NCBI GenBank assembly: GCA_964400495.1
Contig: CAYNTS010000053.1
Span: forward strand, 1-14,546
Origin: CAYNTS01 sp964400495
GTDB taxonomy: Bacteria; Fidelibacterota; Marinisomatia; SCGC-AAA003-L08; D37C17
Reading direction: 5' to 3'
Length of the DNA: 14,546 nucleotides
Shown: positions 1 to 7,390 of the stretch, one piece after another
Layout: each line of letters begins with the position of its first letter
Numbering within the stretch: the first letter of the stretch is position 1
The notes under the pieces: generated by a model
The model's input: the letters and a program-made list of their open reading frames with translations, nothing else
What the model was told of the DNA's origin: nothing
Database searches by the model: none
Program-made: the position numbers and the translations under genes

Positions 1-1
1 C

Positions 2-610
2 TTGATTGGTAATTTACCTCTCTTAGGGTGTCCGATAAAATGTAGGAAGTTCAGAAATAAAATTAATATAATCCACACAGATAAAGGAGAAATCTATGCA
101 GATTTGTACATTATGTGTTTGGGTAGTTATAGCCCATTGTTATCCAAAGATATTGGAGTAAATTTACTAGTTTACCCAGTAAAAGGATATTCGATGTCAA
201 TTCCAATTACTGATAATTCAAAGTGCCCAATTCACAGTGGTATTGATGAAGATAACTTGCTTGCATTTTCACGGTTTGGAGATACTTTAAGATTTACTGC
301 AACTGCCGAAATTTCTGGATATAGTACAAATTATTCACAAAAAGATTTTAAGCATATAAAAAAAACTGCAAAAGAACTTATCCCCGAAGGTGCTGACTTT
401 AACAATATTGAATATTGGACAGGATTACGTCCAATGACTCCACAAGGCACCCCAATTATAGGATACGCAAAACATTCTAATTTATTGTATAATACAGGAC
501 ATGGACATTTGGGATGCACAATGGCAAGTGGTTCTGCAAAAGTTATTGCAGATTTAGTATCTCGTGGAAAAACAACTTTTTGTACATCAAATTTTCAACC
601 TAAAATTTAA
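2..610 (+). CDS. dadA: D-amino-acid dehydrogenase, small-subunit (DadA) type, 3' part only
   Basis: FAD-dependent oxidative deamination of D-amino acids to 2-oxo acids, normally membrane-associated and feeding electrons to the respiratory chain. Only the C-terminal 202 residues are visible. The reading frame is open at the window edge and the family is usually a little over 400 residues, so roughly half the protein, including the N-terminal Rossmann FAD motif, lies upstream. The TTG at base 2 is not evidence of a start. Recognisable DAO-fold signatures are YPVKGYSMSIPI (residues 58-69), the segment GLRPMTPQGTPIIG (141-154), and the near-C-terminal NTGHGHLGCTMASGSAKVIADL (starting at 164), which contacts the flavin in the family. 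The stop TAA shares the bases TTAA with the stop of the convergent HIRAN gene, and no terminator hairpin separates them. Other glycine/D-amino-acid oxidases share this fold, but the motif set fits DadA best. Confidence 0.88.
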   Translation: MIGNLPLLGCPIKCRKFRNKINIIHTDKGEIYADLYIMCLGSYSPLLSKDIGVNLLVYPVKGYSMSIPITDNSKCPIHSGIDEDNLLAFSRFGDTLRFTATAEISGYSTNYSQKDFKHIKKTAKELIPEGADFNNIEYWTGLRPMTPQGTPIIGYAKHSNLLYNTGHGHLGCTMASGSAKVIADLVSRGKTTFCTSNFQPKI

Positions 611-999
611 CCAATTAATTCTACTTTTACCCTGCATTGTTTCCATGCAACTTCGTTTGGGTTAATATCAATTATTTCACAATGCAAATTGACACCTTGT
701 TTTAATAATCTAAATATATGTTTATTATCTGAACGAGGTACGTACCCAATCAATTTTTCATTTTTTAATAATTTTACAGCGAATCTATCATGGTCATTTT
801 CAGGATCTGCATTGAGTTTCAAAGAATCACCTATTTTAAAAGTTTTCAATTTATTTTCATCCACATAATATTGGAGTCCAGCTACAGAAAATTGATTTAA
901 CAGATAGTGAATAGATGGTTTGATAATACCAAATAATGTTGCCAAAGCAGATAAAAACGGGAATTGTGCAATATAAATGAGAAATCGTTTTCTATTCAT
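607..999 (-). CDS. Small HIRAN-domain protein with N-terminal hydrophobic anchor
   Basis: 130 residues. Residues about 38-128 match the HIRAN domain: VAGLQYY at the start, the core DPENDHDRFAVKLL (65-78), then IGYVPRSDN (84-92) and a final basic/hydrophobic strand. HIRAN is known as a DNA-end-binding module fused to SNF2 helicases such as HLTF/Rad5, but it also occurs alone in bacteria, where its role is unclear. Residues 5-26 form a hydrophobic stretch after a basic N-terminus (NRKRFL). This reads as a membrane anchor or an uncleaved signal. It resembles a Tat motif with Arg-Lys in place of Arg-Arg, and I see no obvious Ala-x-Ala cleavage site. The ATG has a good SD (AAGGAT, 1006-1011) that overlaps the stop codon of the upstream beta-helix gene, so the two are probably co-translated. 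Domain call good; function unknown. Confidence 0.8.
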   Translation of the reverse strand: MNRKRFLIYIAQFPFLSALATLFGIIKPSIHYLLNQFSVAGLQYYVDENKLKTFKIGDSLKLNADPENDHDRFAVKLLKNEKLIGYVPRSDNKHIFRLLKQGVNLHCEIIDINPNEVAWKQCRVKVELIG

Positions 1000-1005
1000 A
1001 AAATT

Positions 1006-1012
1006 ATCCTTA
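1006..1012 (-). promoter_or_regulatory. Shine-Dalgarno overlapping upstream stop codon
   Basis: On the minus strand the sequence reads TAAGGAT. TAA (1010-1012) is the stop of the large secreted protein and AAGGAT (1006-1011) is the SD of the HIRAN gene, six bases before its ATG. A ribosome terminating on the first gene sits on the SD of the second, which is a classic arrangement for translational coupling. Confidence 0.7.
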
Positions 1013-4000
1013 ATTGAAATTCATAATTACATTTACAATCGAGATTATATCAAGAACATTGATAACTGAATCTTGATTAAAATCACCCATTTCAAAATCA
1101 ATTTGATTTGAACTATCAATTATATAACTTACTATAATCACGATGTCTTGTATATCTAAAACCATATCGTGATTTACATCACCTAAACCATAATAGAAAT
1201 TTGTTTCAAATACTCCCATATCTGGAGCAATACCACTAAATTCAGTTGGCTCAAGGTTCACTAAAACATCACCATTGTATTCAAAGTAATCTGTTCCTGA
1301 ATCAACACAGGGGGAATCCAAATATAGTTGATATCCATTTTCATAATCACCAACAAACTGAGGGTTTTCGTTTATATTATATTGACCAATAATACCATCT
1401 AATATTTGAATATCAGAATAGAATGCGTTTACATTCAACTCACTGTTATTTGGTAAGGTGGTAAATTCAAAAACACCATCATTCCACACAATGGAATTAA
1501 TGAGTGTAAAGTTGGAATTATCGGTTAATCCTATTGCTATTTGCCCAACATTATTACTAATGGTTGAATTTGTAACAATCATTGAAATATTATCAATAAC
1601 TAAGCCAAGTGGTTCACCCAAACTAATTGCAGAACCATAGTCTCCTATATTATCACTGATGAGCACCTTATCTAAGTAAACATTACCAGACAAAATCCCT
1701 AACCCTGCTCCAATATTTGCTGAATTGTTTGTTATTTGCACATCTCGCAATTGTAGATTCATAGGTGTATCATTTACATTGAATCCACACATAATTGCCC
1801 CACCACCATTTAGTTGGTATAGATTTGATCCAACGAAATTATCTGAAATAACACAGTTTACAATATAAGGTTCCCCACCATTTATGGCAATTCCTCCTCC
1901 ACCTAAAGCATCACCTTCTGGAATATAATTATCATGAATAAATAAACCATCTAATACCGCATTCGAATTTACTAATTCAATTCCTCCTCCTACATTTCTT
2001 GAAGTATTGCCAACTATGTTTAGATTACTTAAAGTAATACTTGAATTAATAACAGTTATCCCCCCTGCTTTCATATCATTTACAATCATATTATTATATG
2101 CTTCTATATTAGATGCGTAGCTGATAAAATATTCAAAACTAACCCCAACTCCGTTCCCATTTATTATTGTAAAACCTTCTAATTTATCTGAATTTGTTTC
2201 ACCTTTATTTACTAAAACTACAGTTCCGTTACCGTTTCCATTAATTATTGTATTTTCTATACCATCAACACTTGTTACAATTATATCCTTTCCTAAAAAA
2301 TCAATATTTTCAAAATACTCTCCAGCAGAAACAAGTACTGTATCCCCAGTTGATGCAAAAAAGATTGCATCTTGAATATAATCATATTCAGCTGGAACAT
2401 GAAAAATATTATCAGAGTATTCACAACTGTCATCTTGAATTTGAGAATATTCATCAAAATTAGTTGCATTTAGGTCAGTGCACCCGGCATTGCAAGATTC
2501 ACCATCATTAAGTGGGTCGCTATCACATTCCCCACATGCATCTTCTAAAGCGTTTCCAAAACAATCACCCAAGCAATCCATATCAGAATTAAAACCAAAG
2601 CAAACACCACATTCATCCATATCTAAATTGGGGTCTATTCCTGTATTACCAGATGAACATACACCACATTCATCGCAATATGCCTCCCCACTCTCTAATC
2701 CCGTGCAATCAATATTATGTAATTCACCTCCTAAAATTATCTGAGCTGATGCGGTTGAACTATCTAAAACAATGGGTGTATCTAAATCATCTACCATAAT
2801 TTCAACTGGGATATAGGATTCTGATAAATAAAATACTGAATATATATCAGTAATATTTATACTAAAAGTGTCGCTTCCTGTTGCTGTAAATTGTAAATAC
2901 TTTAGCAAATTAGAGTCGAAATTCTGTTCTAATTCAATAGATGTTTTTTCAACACCACCACTATAACCAGATACAATTTCAAATAAATTATGATCATTAG
3001 AATAAAAGGAACAATCATTGTAAAACTGAACAGAAACAACCAACTCAATATCACTTCCAATTTCTGAACCATTATATTCTAAGTACAAATAATTTCTTAC
3101 ATCACTTAATTCTAAAGTTTCAGAGTTTGCTGGGTCTTCATATTTATTTTCATTTATGAGTTCTTCTGCCATTATTTTATACATCCATGGATTTTGATCC
3201 ATCAAGATTTCATTGGTATGACCATCTGGTACTGAATTGTGTGGAGATAGAAAAAACCTATAATCTGATGTACCTACATCAGAGTAATTACAATTTGGTG
3301 TTGCATTAATCAAGAGTGGATGATTATCAATTTTGCTTCCTTCAAATTCAGTAGTAATATGTCCAGCACCTTGAAAATATTCAGACACAATATCACCATT
3401 TGAATTGATATTGACATTATACATCCATTCAATATCTGTTGTGCGTCCCCAATTCATCATCATCTCTGATAATCCACTCCCAATTCTACTATCTTCATTA
3501 CTAAATATAATATTATACGTAATTGACTTTATCTCTTCATTCATTTGAGATTCCCAATACTCGAGTTCATAAAACATCATTATAGGAATATCCGTATGAT
3601 TACTTTCATTCCAACTAAAAATATTTCGACCATACATAATAGGTGAATATGTAAAAATATCAGAGTCAATATCAATTAAATATGAGGGTATTATGTTAAC
3701 AGACTCAATATGAATAATTTCTGCACCAATACTTGATTTATTATAATTAAATATGAATTCAAATACATGTTCACCTTCATCCAGAAATCCAGTTAAATGT
3801 TGATATGTAAATATTTGATCCCCATTGTAAACAATTACATCTTGAGATTTTTCAATATTATCATCAATAATTAAAGTTAAAACTGCAGATTCGTTCTCTG
3901 CTTGTGACCAATTTGTATTTGAAGAAAGGGTTAAATCAATTAGGTATTCACTTGAACTTTCAATTTGATAATTAACACTAATTGTTTCATCGCTTTGTAA

Positions 4001-4072
4001 GTCAACTGGGAATTGACTGAACATTAAAAAGGGACAAAATATTATTAACCATATATTTCTTATTGAATACAT
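1010..4072 (-). CDS. Secreted multidomain protein: unknown N-terminal region, Cys-rich ECGVC repeats, parallel beta-helix, dockerin-like C-terminus
   Basis: 1020 residues, exported through a Sec signal peptide (about residues 1-19, basic start then IWLIIFCPFLMFS). Residues 20 to about 450 are beta-rich and I cannot assign them to a family; a conspicuous stretch is MMMNWGRTTDIEWMYNV (204-220). Residues 456-550 are a Cys-rich spacer with 13 cysteines and repeated units DECGVC (467-472, 486-491) and DACGECD (511-517). Residues about 555-955 are a right-handed parallel beta-helix of the pectin-lyase type: 'YIQDAI...GDTVLVSAGEY', then many short turns such as GNGNG and GGGIAINGG. No pectate-lyase catalytic set is evident. 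Residues 963-1019 hold two dockerin-like repeats, GDVNHDMVLDIQDIV and GDFNQDSVINVLDII, whose Asp/Asn spacing fits EF-hand-like calcium loops. It is probably a cell-surface or secreted adhesin or carbohydrate-interacting protein, but that is inferred. The ATG has SD AGGAG seven bases upstream. Confidence 0.85.
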   Translation of the reverse strand: MYSIRNIWLIIFCPFLMFSQFPVDLQSDETISVNYQIESSSEYLIDLTLSSNTNWSQAENESAVLTLIIDDNIEKSQDVIVYNGDQIFTYQHLTGFLDEGEHVFEFIFNYNKSSIGAEIIHIESVNIIPSYLIDIDSDIFTYSPIMYGRNIFSWNESNHTDIPIMMFYELEYWESQMNEEIKSITYNIIFSNEDSRIGSGLSEMMMNWGRTTDIEWMYNVNINSNGDIVSEYFQGAGHITTEFEGSKIDNHPLLINATPNCNYSDVGTSDYRFFLSPHNSVPDGHTNEILMDQNPWMYKIMAEELINENKYEDPANSETLELSDVRNYLYLEYNGSEIGSDIELVVSVQFYNDCSFYSNDHNLFEIVSGYSGGVEKTSIELEQNFDSNLLKYLQFTATGSDTFSINITDIYSVFYLSESYIPVEIMVDDLDTPIVLDSSTASAQIILGGELHNIDCTGLESGEAYCDECGVCSSGNTGIDPNLDMDECGVCFGFNSDMDCLGDCFGNALEDACGECDSDPLNDGESCNAGCTDLNATNFDEYSQIQDDSCEYSDNIFHVPAEYDYIQDAIFFASTGDTVLVSAGEYFENIDFLGKDIIVTSVDGIENTIINGNGNGTVVLVNKGETNSDKLEGFTIINGNGVGVSFEYFISYASNIEAYNNMIVNDMKAGGITVINSSITLSNLNIVGNTSRNVGGGIELVNSNAVLDGLFIHDNYIPEGDALGGGGIAINGGEPYIVNCVISDNFVGSNLYQLNGGGAIMCGFNVNDTPMNLQLRDVQITNNSANIGAGLGILSGNVYLDKVLISDNIGDYGSAISLGEPLGLVIDNISMIVTNSTISNNVGQIAIGLTDNSNFTLINSIVWNDGVFEFTTLPNNSELNVNAFYSDIQILDGIIGQYNINENPQFVGDYENGYQLYLDSPCVDSGTDYFEYNGDVLVNLEPTEFSGIAPDMGVFETNFYYGLGDVNHDMVLDIQDIVIIVSYIIDSSNQIDFEMGDFNQDSVINVLDIISIVNVIMNFN

Positions 4073-4074
4073 TC

Positions 4075-4143
4075 AAATCTCCTATTATAAAATTTTACAC
4101 TTTAGAAACAAACCTATTTCAAAGATTAAATTTAAGGAGATTT
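4075..4143 (-). promoter_or_regulatory. Leader with a 9-base complement to the SD of the secreted-protein gene
   Basis: The 91-base gap between mce and the secreted-protein gene holds, on the minus strand, AAATCTCCT (4143-4135) and 51 bases later AGGAGATTT (4083-4075). The second is the SD region of the gene beginning at 4072. The two are perfectly complementary over nine bases, with a possible flanking wobble pair. If the leader is transcribed, for instance by readthrough from mce, the SD could be sequestered. I saw no credible promoter here. The pairing is seen in the sequence; the regulatory role is conjecture. Confidence 0.3.
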
Positions 4144-4163
4144 ATACCAATTTGTTTTAGATA

Positions 4164-4589
4164 TTATTTTGGTGGTTCTTGACAGAGTTCAATCAATACA
4201 CCATTCGTAGATTTAGGATGGATAAATGCTATGAGTAATCCCTCTGCACCAACACGTGGAGATTCATCAATAAGTTGAATATTATTTTTTTTACAATAAT
4301 CTAAAGCTGATTGAATATCATCTACTTTTAGTGCAATATGATGTTGACCTACCCCTTTTTTTTCAATAAATTTATAAATAGGAGAATCTGTCGAGGTAGC
4401 TTCTAATAATTCTATTTTACTATTGCCAATTGAAAAAATATCAGTAGTTACTTTTTGATCTGGAATATTTTCTCGTGTAGGATGTGAAATTCCAAGGATT
4501 TCTGTGAATAATTTACCTGATTCTTCTAAATCTTCAACTGCAATTGCTATATGTTCAATCCCTAATATTTTAAAGGGTGGTTTATTCAT
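4164..4589 (-). CDS. mce: Methylmalonyl-CoA epimerase
   Basis: Interconverts (2S)- and (2R)-methylmalonyl-CoA in the propionyl-CoA/succinyl-CoA pathway; cytoplasmic metalloenzyme of the vicinal-oxygen-chelate superfamily. At 141 residues it has the expected size for a two-module VOC protein. The first module opens with LGIEHIAIAVEDLEES (9-24) and the second with GQHHIALKVDDI (81-92). Likely metal ligands are His13, Glu60 (in SKIELLE), His83 or His84, and Glu134 (in VLIELC), in line with the family's His/Gln(Glu)/His/Glu set. The ATG overlaps the rimO stop as ATGA and has the SD AGGAGA six bases upstream. It is last in the seven-gene overlapping run that begins with meaB, another methylmalonyl-CoA pathway gene. 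Other VOC enzymes look similar, but the motif context and meaB support this call. Confidence 0.9.
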   Translation of the reverse strand: MNKPPFKILGIEHIAIAVEDLEESGKLFTEILGISHPTRENIPDQKVTTDIFSIGNSKIELLEATSTDSPIYKFIEKKGVGQHHIALKVDDIQSALDYCKKNNIQLIDESPRVGAEGLLIAFIHPKSTNGVLIELCQEPPK

Positions 4590-5878
4590 GAAATCTCCTT
4601 TCCTATAACGTCATATTCATATGCTTCGGTAATTTTAACATCAACAAATTCACCAATAGGTAATAAATTTGGAATTTTAACATAATTGTCAACCTCGGGA
4701 GCATCTCTATATGACCGTGCTAAAGACCAGTTCTCCTCGAAATGGGCATCAACAATTACCTTTTCGATATTACCAATTCTGTCCTTGTTTTTTTGTAAAT
4801 TAATATCCTGTTGGAGCATCATTACTGCATCTAATCGTTCATTCTTAACTTCTTTAGAAATATCATCTTTCAATGCATTTGCAGCAAAAGTACCTTCTTC
4901 TTCAGAATATGTAAATACACCTAATCTATCAAATTGTGTTTCTTCAACAAAATCCATTAATTTTTTGAAATCATTTTCAGTTTCACCAGGATAACCCACA
5001 ATTACTGATGTTCTAATTGCAATATCTGGACACGTATTTCTAAGTGAATCTAACCGTTTTCGAATTCCATCTGCACTAAGGCCTCGTCTCATTGACCGTA
5101 ACATTGCATCTGATCCATGTTGAACAGGAATATCAATATATGAAACTAACTTTTCTAATTGGTTAAATTGTTTAATCATCTCTCGATGCAGATGTGATGG
5201 ATGAGCATAATGCAATCGTATCCACTCTAACCCTTTAGTATTATCTAAAACTTGAATCAATTCATGTAAATGTACTTTGGGGTCTAAATCCCAACCATAA
5301 GAAGTTGAATCTTGTGCTATTACGAGTAATTCCTTCACACCATTATCTGCTAATCGCTGTGCTTCGAAAGCATTCCATTCTAATGATTGGCTTTTTTGCA
5401 ACCCTCTCATAATGGGAATGGAACAAAATGAACACCCATTATCACATCCTTCAGCTATTTTAAGATATGCATAATGTTTAGGTGTTAAAAGTGAACGATA
5501 ATAATCAGGGTTTTCTCTATTGTGTTTTTTTCCAGTTATATATGACAGTATTTCTGCATGGTCGCTTGTTCCAAAAAATGCATCAACTTCTGGTAATTCT
5601 TTAACTAATTCATCACTATATCGTTCTGAAAAACATCCCATTACAATTAGTTGCTCAATCTGACCACCTTTTTTCAATTCTGCAGATTCTAGAATAACTT
5701 CAACAGATTCTTCTCGAGCTGTATCTAAAAATCCACACGTGTTTATTATAACAATATCAGCTTCATTTGAATCAGTTACAATGGAATACTTCTCTTGTTT
5801 GAGTCCACCAACTAAAACTTCTGAATCAACTAAGTTCTTTGCACATCCTAAACTAATTAACGAAACTACTTTACTCAT
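4586..5878 (-). CDS. rimO: Ribosomal protein S12 methylthiotransferase RimO
   Basis: Radical-SAM enzyme that adds a methylthio group to the conserved aspartate of ribosomal protein S12, using two 4Fe-4S clusters. The UPF0004 N-terminal domain supplies Cys12 (SLGCAKN), Cys48 (NTCGF) and Cys82 (MGCFSERY). The radical-SAM triad is Cys145-x3-Cys149-x2-Cys152 in AEGCDNGCSFCS. A TRAM domain occupies roughly the last 65 residues. SLGCAKNLVDSE and the following sequence identify RimO rather than MiaB. I chose the ATG at 5878 (430 residues). An in-frame TTG at 5890 would add four residues (MPNQ), but AGAAGAGG lies immediately against it with no spacing, whereas the same bases sit about 12 upstream of the ATG. 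With this start it overlaps the ftsY stop by eight bases (ATGAGTAA) and overlaps mce by four. Confidence 0.95.
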   Translation of the reverse strand: MSKVVSLISLGCAKNLVDSEVLVGGLKQEKYSIVTDSNEADIVIINTCGFLDTAREESVEVILESAELKKGGQIEQLIVMGCFSERYSDELVKELPEVDAFFGTSDHAEILSYITGKKHNRENPDYYRSLLTPKHYAYLKIAEGCDNGCSFCSIPIMRGLQKSQSLEWNAFEAQRLADNGVKELLVIAQDSTSYGWDLDPKVHLHELIQVLDNTKGLEWIRLHYAHPSHLHREMIKQFNQLEKLVSYIDIPVQHGSDAMLRSMRRGLSADGIRKRLDSLRNTCPDIAIRTSVIVGYPGETENDFKKLMDFVEETQFDRLGVFTYSEEEGTFAANALKDDISKEVKNERLDAVMMLQQDINLQKNKDRIGNIEKVIVDAHFEENWSLARSYRDAPEVDNYVKIPNLLPIGEFVDVKITEAYEYDVIGKEIS

Positions 5879-6779
5879 TTGGTTTGGCAACCTCTTCTTC
5901 TATTCCAATCAATCCTCTCAAATATTCATCCTGACTAAATGGAATCAAATCATCAACTTGTTCACCAACCCCCATAAAATATATGGGTAATTGTAGATCA
6001 TGCATTATGGAAACAGCAATTCCTCCGCGGGCTGTGCCATCCATTTTGGTTAAAATGACACCATCAATAGGCAAATATTTCCCAAATTCTTTAACTTGGG
6101 TAAGACCGTTTTGACCAGTGTTTGCATCAATAGTTATAAGAACTGAAATTTCATCAATTAATTTTTGTGCAACACGATATATTTTTTCTAATTCCTTCAT
6201 TAAATTTGGAGAAGTATGCAATCTTCCAGCAGTATCAACAATAATTTTTCCAACATCATTTGAAACACCTGATTTCACGCCATCAAATGCAACTGATGCT
6301 GGGTCTACACTGCCTTCATTTGCAACTAAATGAACATCTAATCTTTCAGACCATTGTCTAATTTGCTCAACTGCAGCTGCTCTATATGTATCTGCTGCCA
6401 CAAGGAAAACAGAAGATGAATTATTAGCAAAATACCCCGCTAATTTTGCAGAGGAGGTAGTTTTCCCCGTACCATTGATTCCCACAACTAAAATTACTTT
6501 TTTTAGAGGATTTGTGTCGTATTTACTATCTAGCTTATCTTTCATTATCTGGAAAAATCGCTCAGACCAATCTAGTCCCTTTTTATCAGAATCACTTATT
6601 TTTTCAATAATATATTCTGTTAACTCCCACCCTATATCAGATTGCAACAATGCTTCTTCAAGTAAGTCAATATCTTCAGGATTTAGATAACTTTTCCCCA
6701 CAATCCCAACGAAAGCATTTGCAATTTTACTTCGGGTTTTAGTCAACCCCTTAAATGTCTTCTTAAAAAATGATATCAT
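5871..6779 (-). CDS. ftsY: Signal recognition particle receptor FtsY
   Basis: SRP-receptor GTPase that docks ribosome-SRP complexes at the inner membrane for co-translational insertion through SecYEG. It has 302 residues, the short form without the long acidic A domain, and starts directly with an amphipathic, basic N-terminus (FFKKTFKGLTKTRSK) that probably serves as the membrane-targeting helix. The four-helix N domain covers about residues 10-90. The G domain has the P-loop GINGTGKTT (100-108), the insertion-box motif DTYRAAA (130-136), DTAGR (182-186), TKMD (244-247) and the closing GVGEQVDDLIPF (270-281). The ATG shares one base with the pgsA stop (TAATG), and the gene end overlaps rimO by eight bases. 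The SD is weak, consistent with coupling to pgsA translation. Confidence 0.96.
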   Translation of the reverse strand: MISFFKKTFKGLTKTRSKIANAFVGIVGKSYLNPEDIDLLEEALLQSDIGWELTEYIIEKISDSDKKGLDWSERFFQIMKDKLDSKYDTNPLKKVILVVGINGTGKTTSSAKLAGYFANNSSSVFLVAADTYRAAAVEQIRQWSERLDVHLVANEGSVDPASVAFDGVKSGVSNDVGKIIVDTAGRLHTSPNLMKELEKIYRVAQKLIDEISVLITIDANTGQNGLTQVKEFGKYLPIDGVILTKMDGTARGGIAVSIMHDLQLPIYFMGVGEQVDDLIPFSQDEYLRGLIGIEEEVAKPNE

Positions 6780-7390
6780 TAATTCTCTAACTTCTTAAAA
6801 TAACTTAAATAATATTTCACATATTGAATGGTGCTAACAACCATCAATGTCAGCGACGCTACATACAAAACCCATTTTATATAATATGGGAATTCAAACA
6901 CAAACACAGCCATCATAGCTGCCGTAATACCAACAAACCATTTACCTGTCCAATTTGATTGAAACACCTCATCTTGTGCATTTATAAGATACACACCTAT
7001 AACAATGAGGAATACATCTCGTAGCGAGAGCAAAATAAAGAAAATTAAAAATGGAGTTTTTAAGGTAAAAATAAGATAAAGCAATACTACCATCATGCAT
7101 ATTTTATCTGCAACTGGGTCAATCAACTTTCCAAAATTGGTTATTTCATCTGCTTTACGAGCTACATACCCATCTAAAAAATCAGAGAATGCAATATAAA
7201 GAACAATGCCAAATACCCAATAATATTTAAAGGGTTGTGGATTTTGAGCAATACTGTCTAAGAATGAAACCAATGGCACAGACATCACAATCCGACTAAT
7301 ACTAATGGCATTTGCAAGCGTCATTATTCTATCTTGGCGAGTTTGTAGGCGTTTTTTTCTGATTTTTTTTCTAAGTTTGAACTTAATCAT
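6779..7390 (-). CDS. pgsA: CDP-diacylglycerol--glycerol-3-phosphate 3-phosphatidyltransferase
   Basis: Integral-membrane enzyme making phosphatidylglycerol phosphate, the committed step to phosphatidylglycerol and cardiolipin. The CDP-alcohol phosphotransferase signature is complete: Asp70-x2-Asp73-Gly74-x2-Ala77-Arg78-x8-Gly87-x3-Asp91-x3-Asp95. Several hydrophobic helices flank it (about 56-70, 96-135 and 148-185). The chosen ATG overlaps the stop of the prenyl synthase gene as ATGA and gives 203 residues with a very basic 20-residue N-terminal extension. An internal ATG at 7324 would start at MTLANAISISRIV, the usual position for this family. The extension may be real or the true start may be the internal one; neither has a strong SD. 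Related phosphatidylserine and cardiolipin synthases of the same superfamily are less likely given the N-terminal 'LANAISISRIV' segment. Confidence 0.88.
   Translation of the reverse strand: MIKFKLRKKIRKKRLQTRQDRIMTLANAISISRIVMSVPLVSFLDSIAQNPQPFKYYWVFGIVLYIAFSDFLDGYVARKADEITNFGKLIDPVADKICMMVVLLYLIFTLKTPFLIFFILLSLRDVFLIVIGVYLINAQDEVFQSNWTGKWFVGITAAMMAVFVFEFPYYIKWVLYVASLTLMVVSTIQYVKYYLSYFKKLEN

Noticed and set aside
633..649. TGCAT/ATGCA hairpin near the dadA-HIRAN junction as a terminator
   Set aside because: The stem is only five base pairs, it lies inside the HIRAN coding region, and no U-run follows on either strand.
1459..2403. Asn/Gly-rich beta-helix repeats as DNA tandem repeats
   Set aside because: The periodicity is at the level of protein turns. 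The nucleotide sequence of successive turns is not repeated.
2478..2744. 88-codon + strand open frame rich in Ser, Pro and His
   Set aside because: It is the reverse-strand shadow of the Cys-rich repeats of the secreted protein and has no independent coding signal.
4084..4089. Minus-strand TATAAT as a -10 box for the secreted-protein gene
   Set aside because: Transcription would begin within the SD, leaving no usable ribosome binding site, and the -35 match is poor.
4135..4147. + strand AAGGAGATTT as the SD of a small gene
   Set aside because: No start codon follows at a suitable distance and the downstream frames are quickly closed. It is better explained as the complement of the downstream minus-strand SD, or as chance.
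5879..5890. TTG at 5890 as the rimO start, giving a 434-residue protein
   Set aside because: The SD-like AGAAGAGG directly abuts the TTG with no spacing. The ATG at 5878 gives the usual RimO N-terminus and an eight-base overlap with ftsY.
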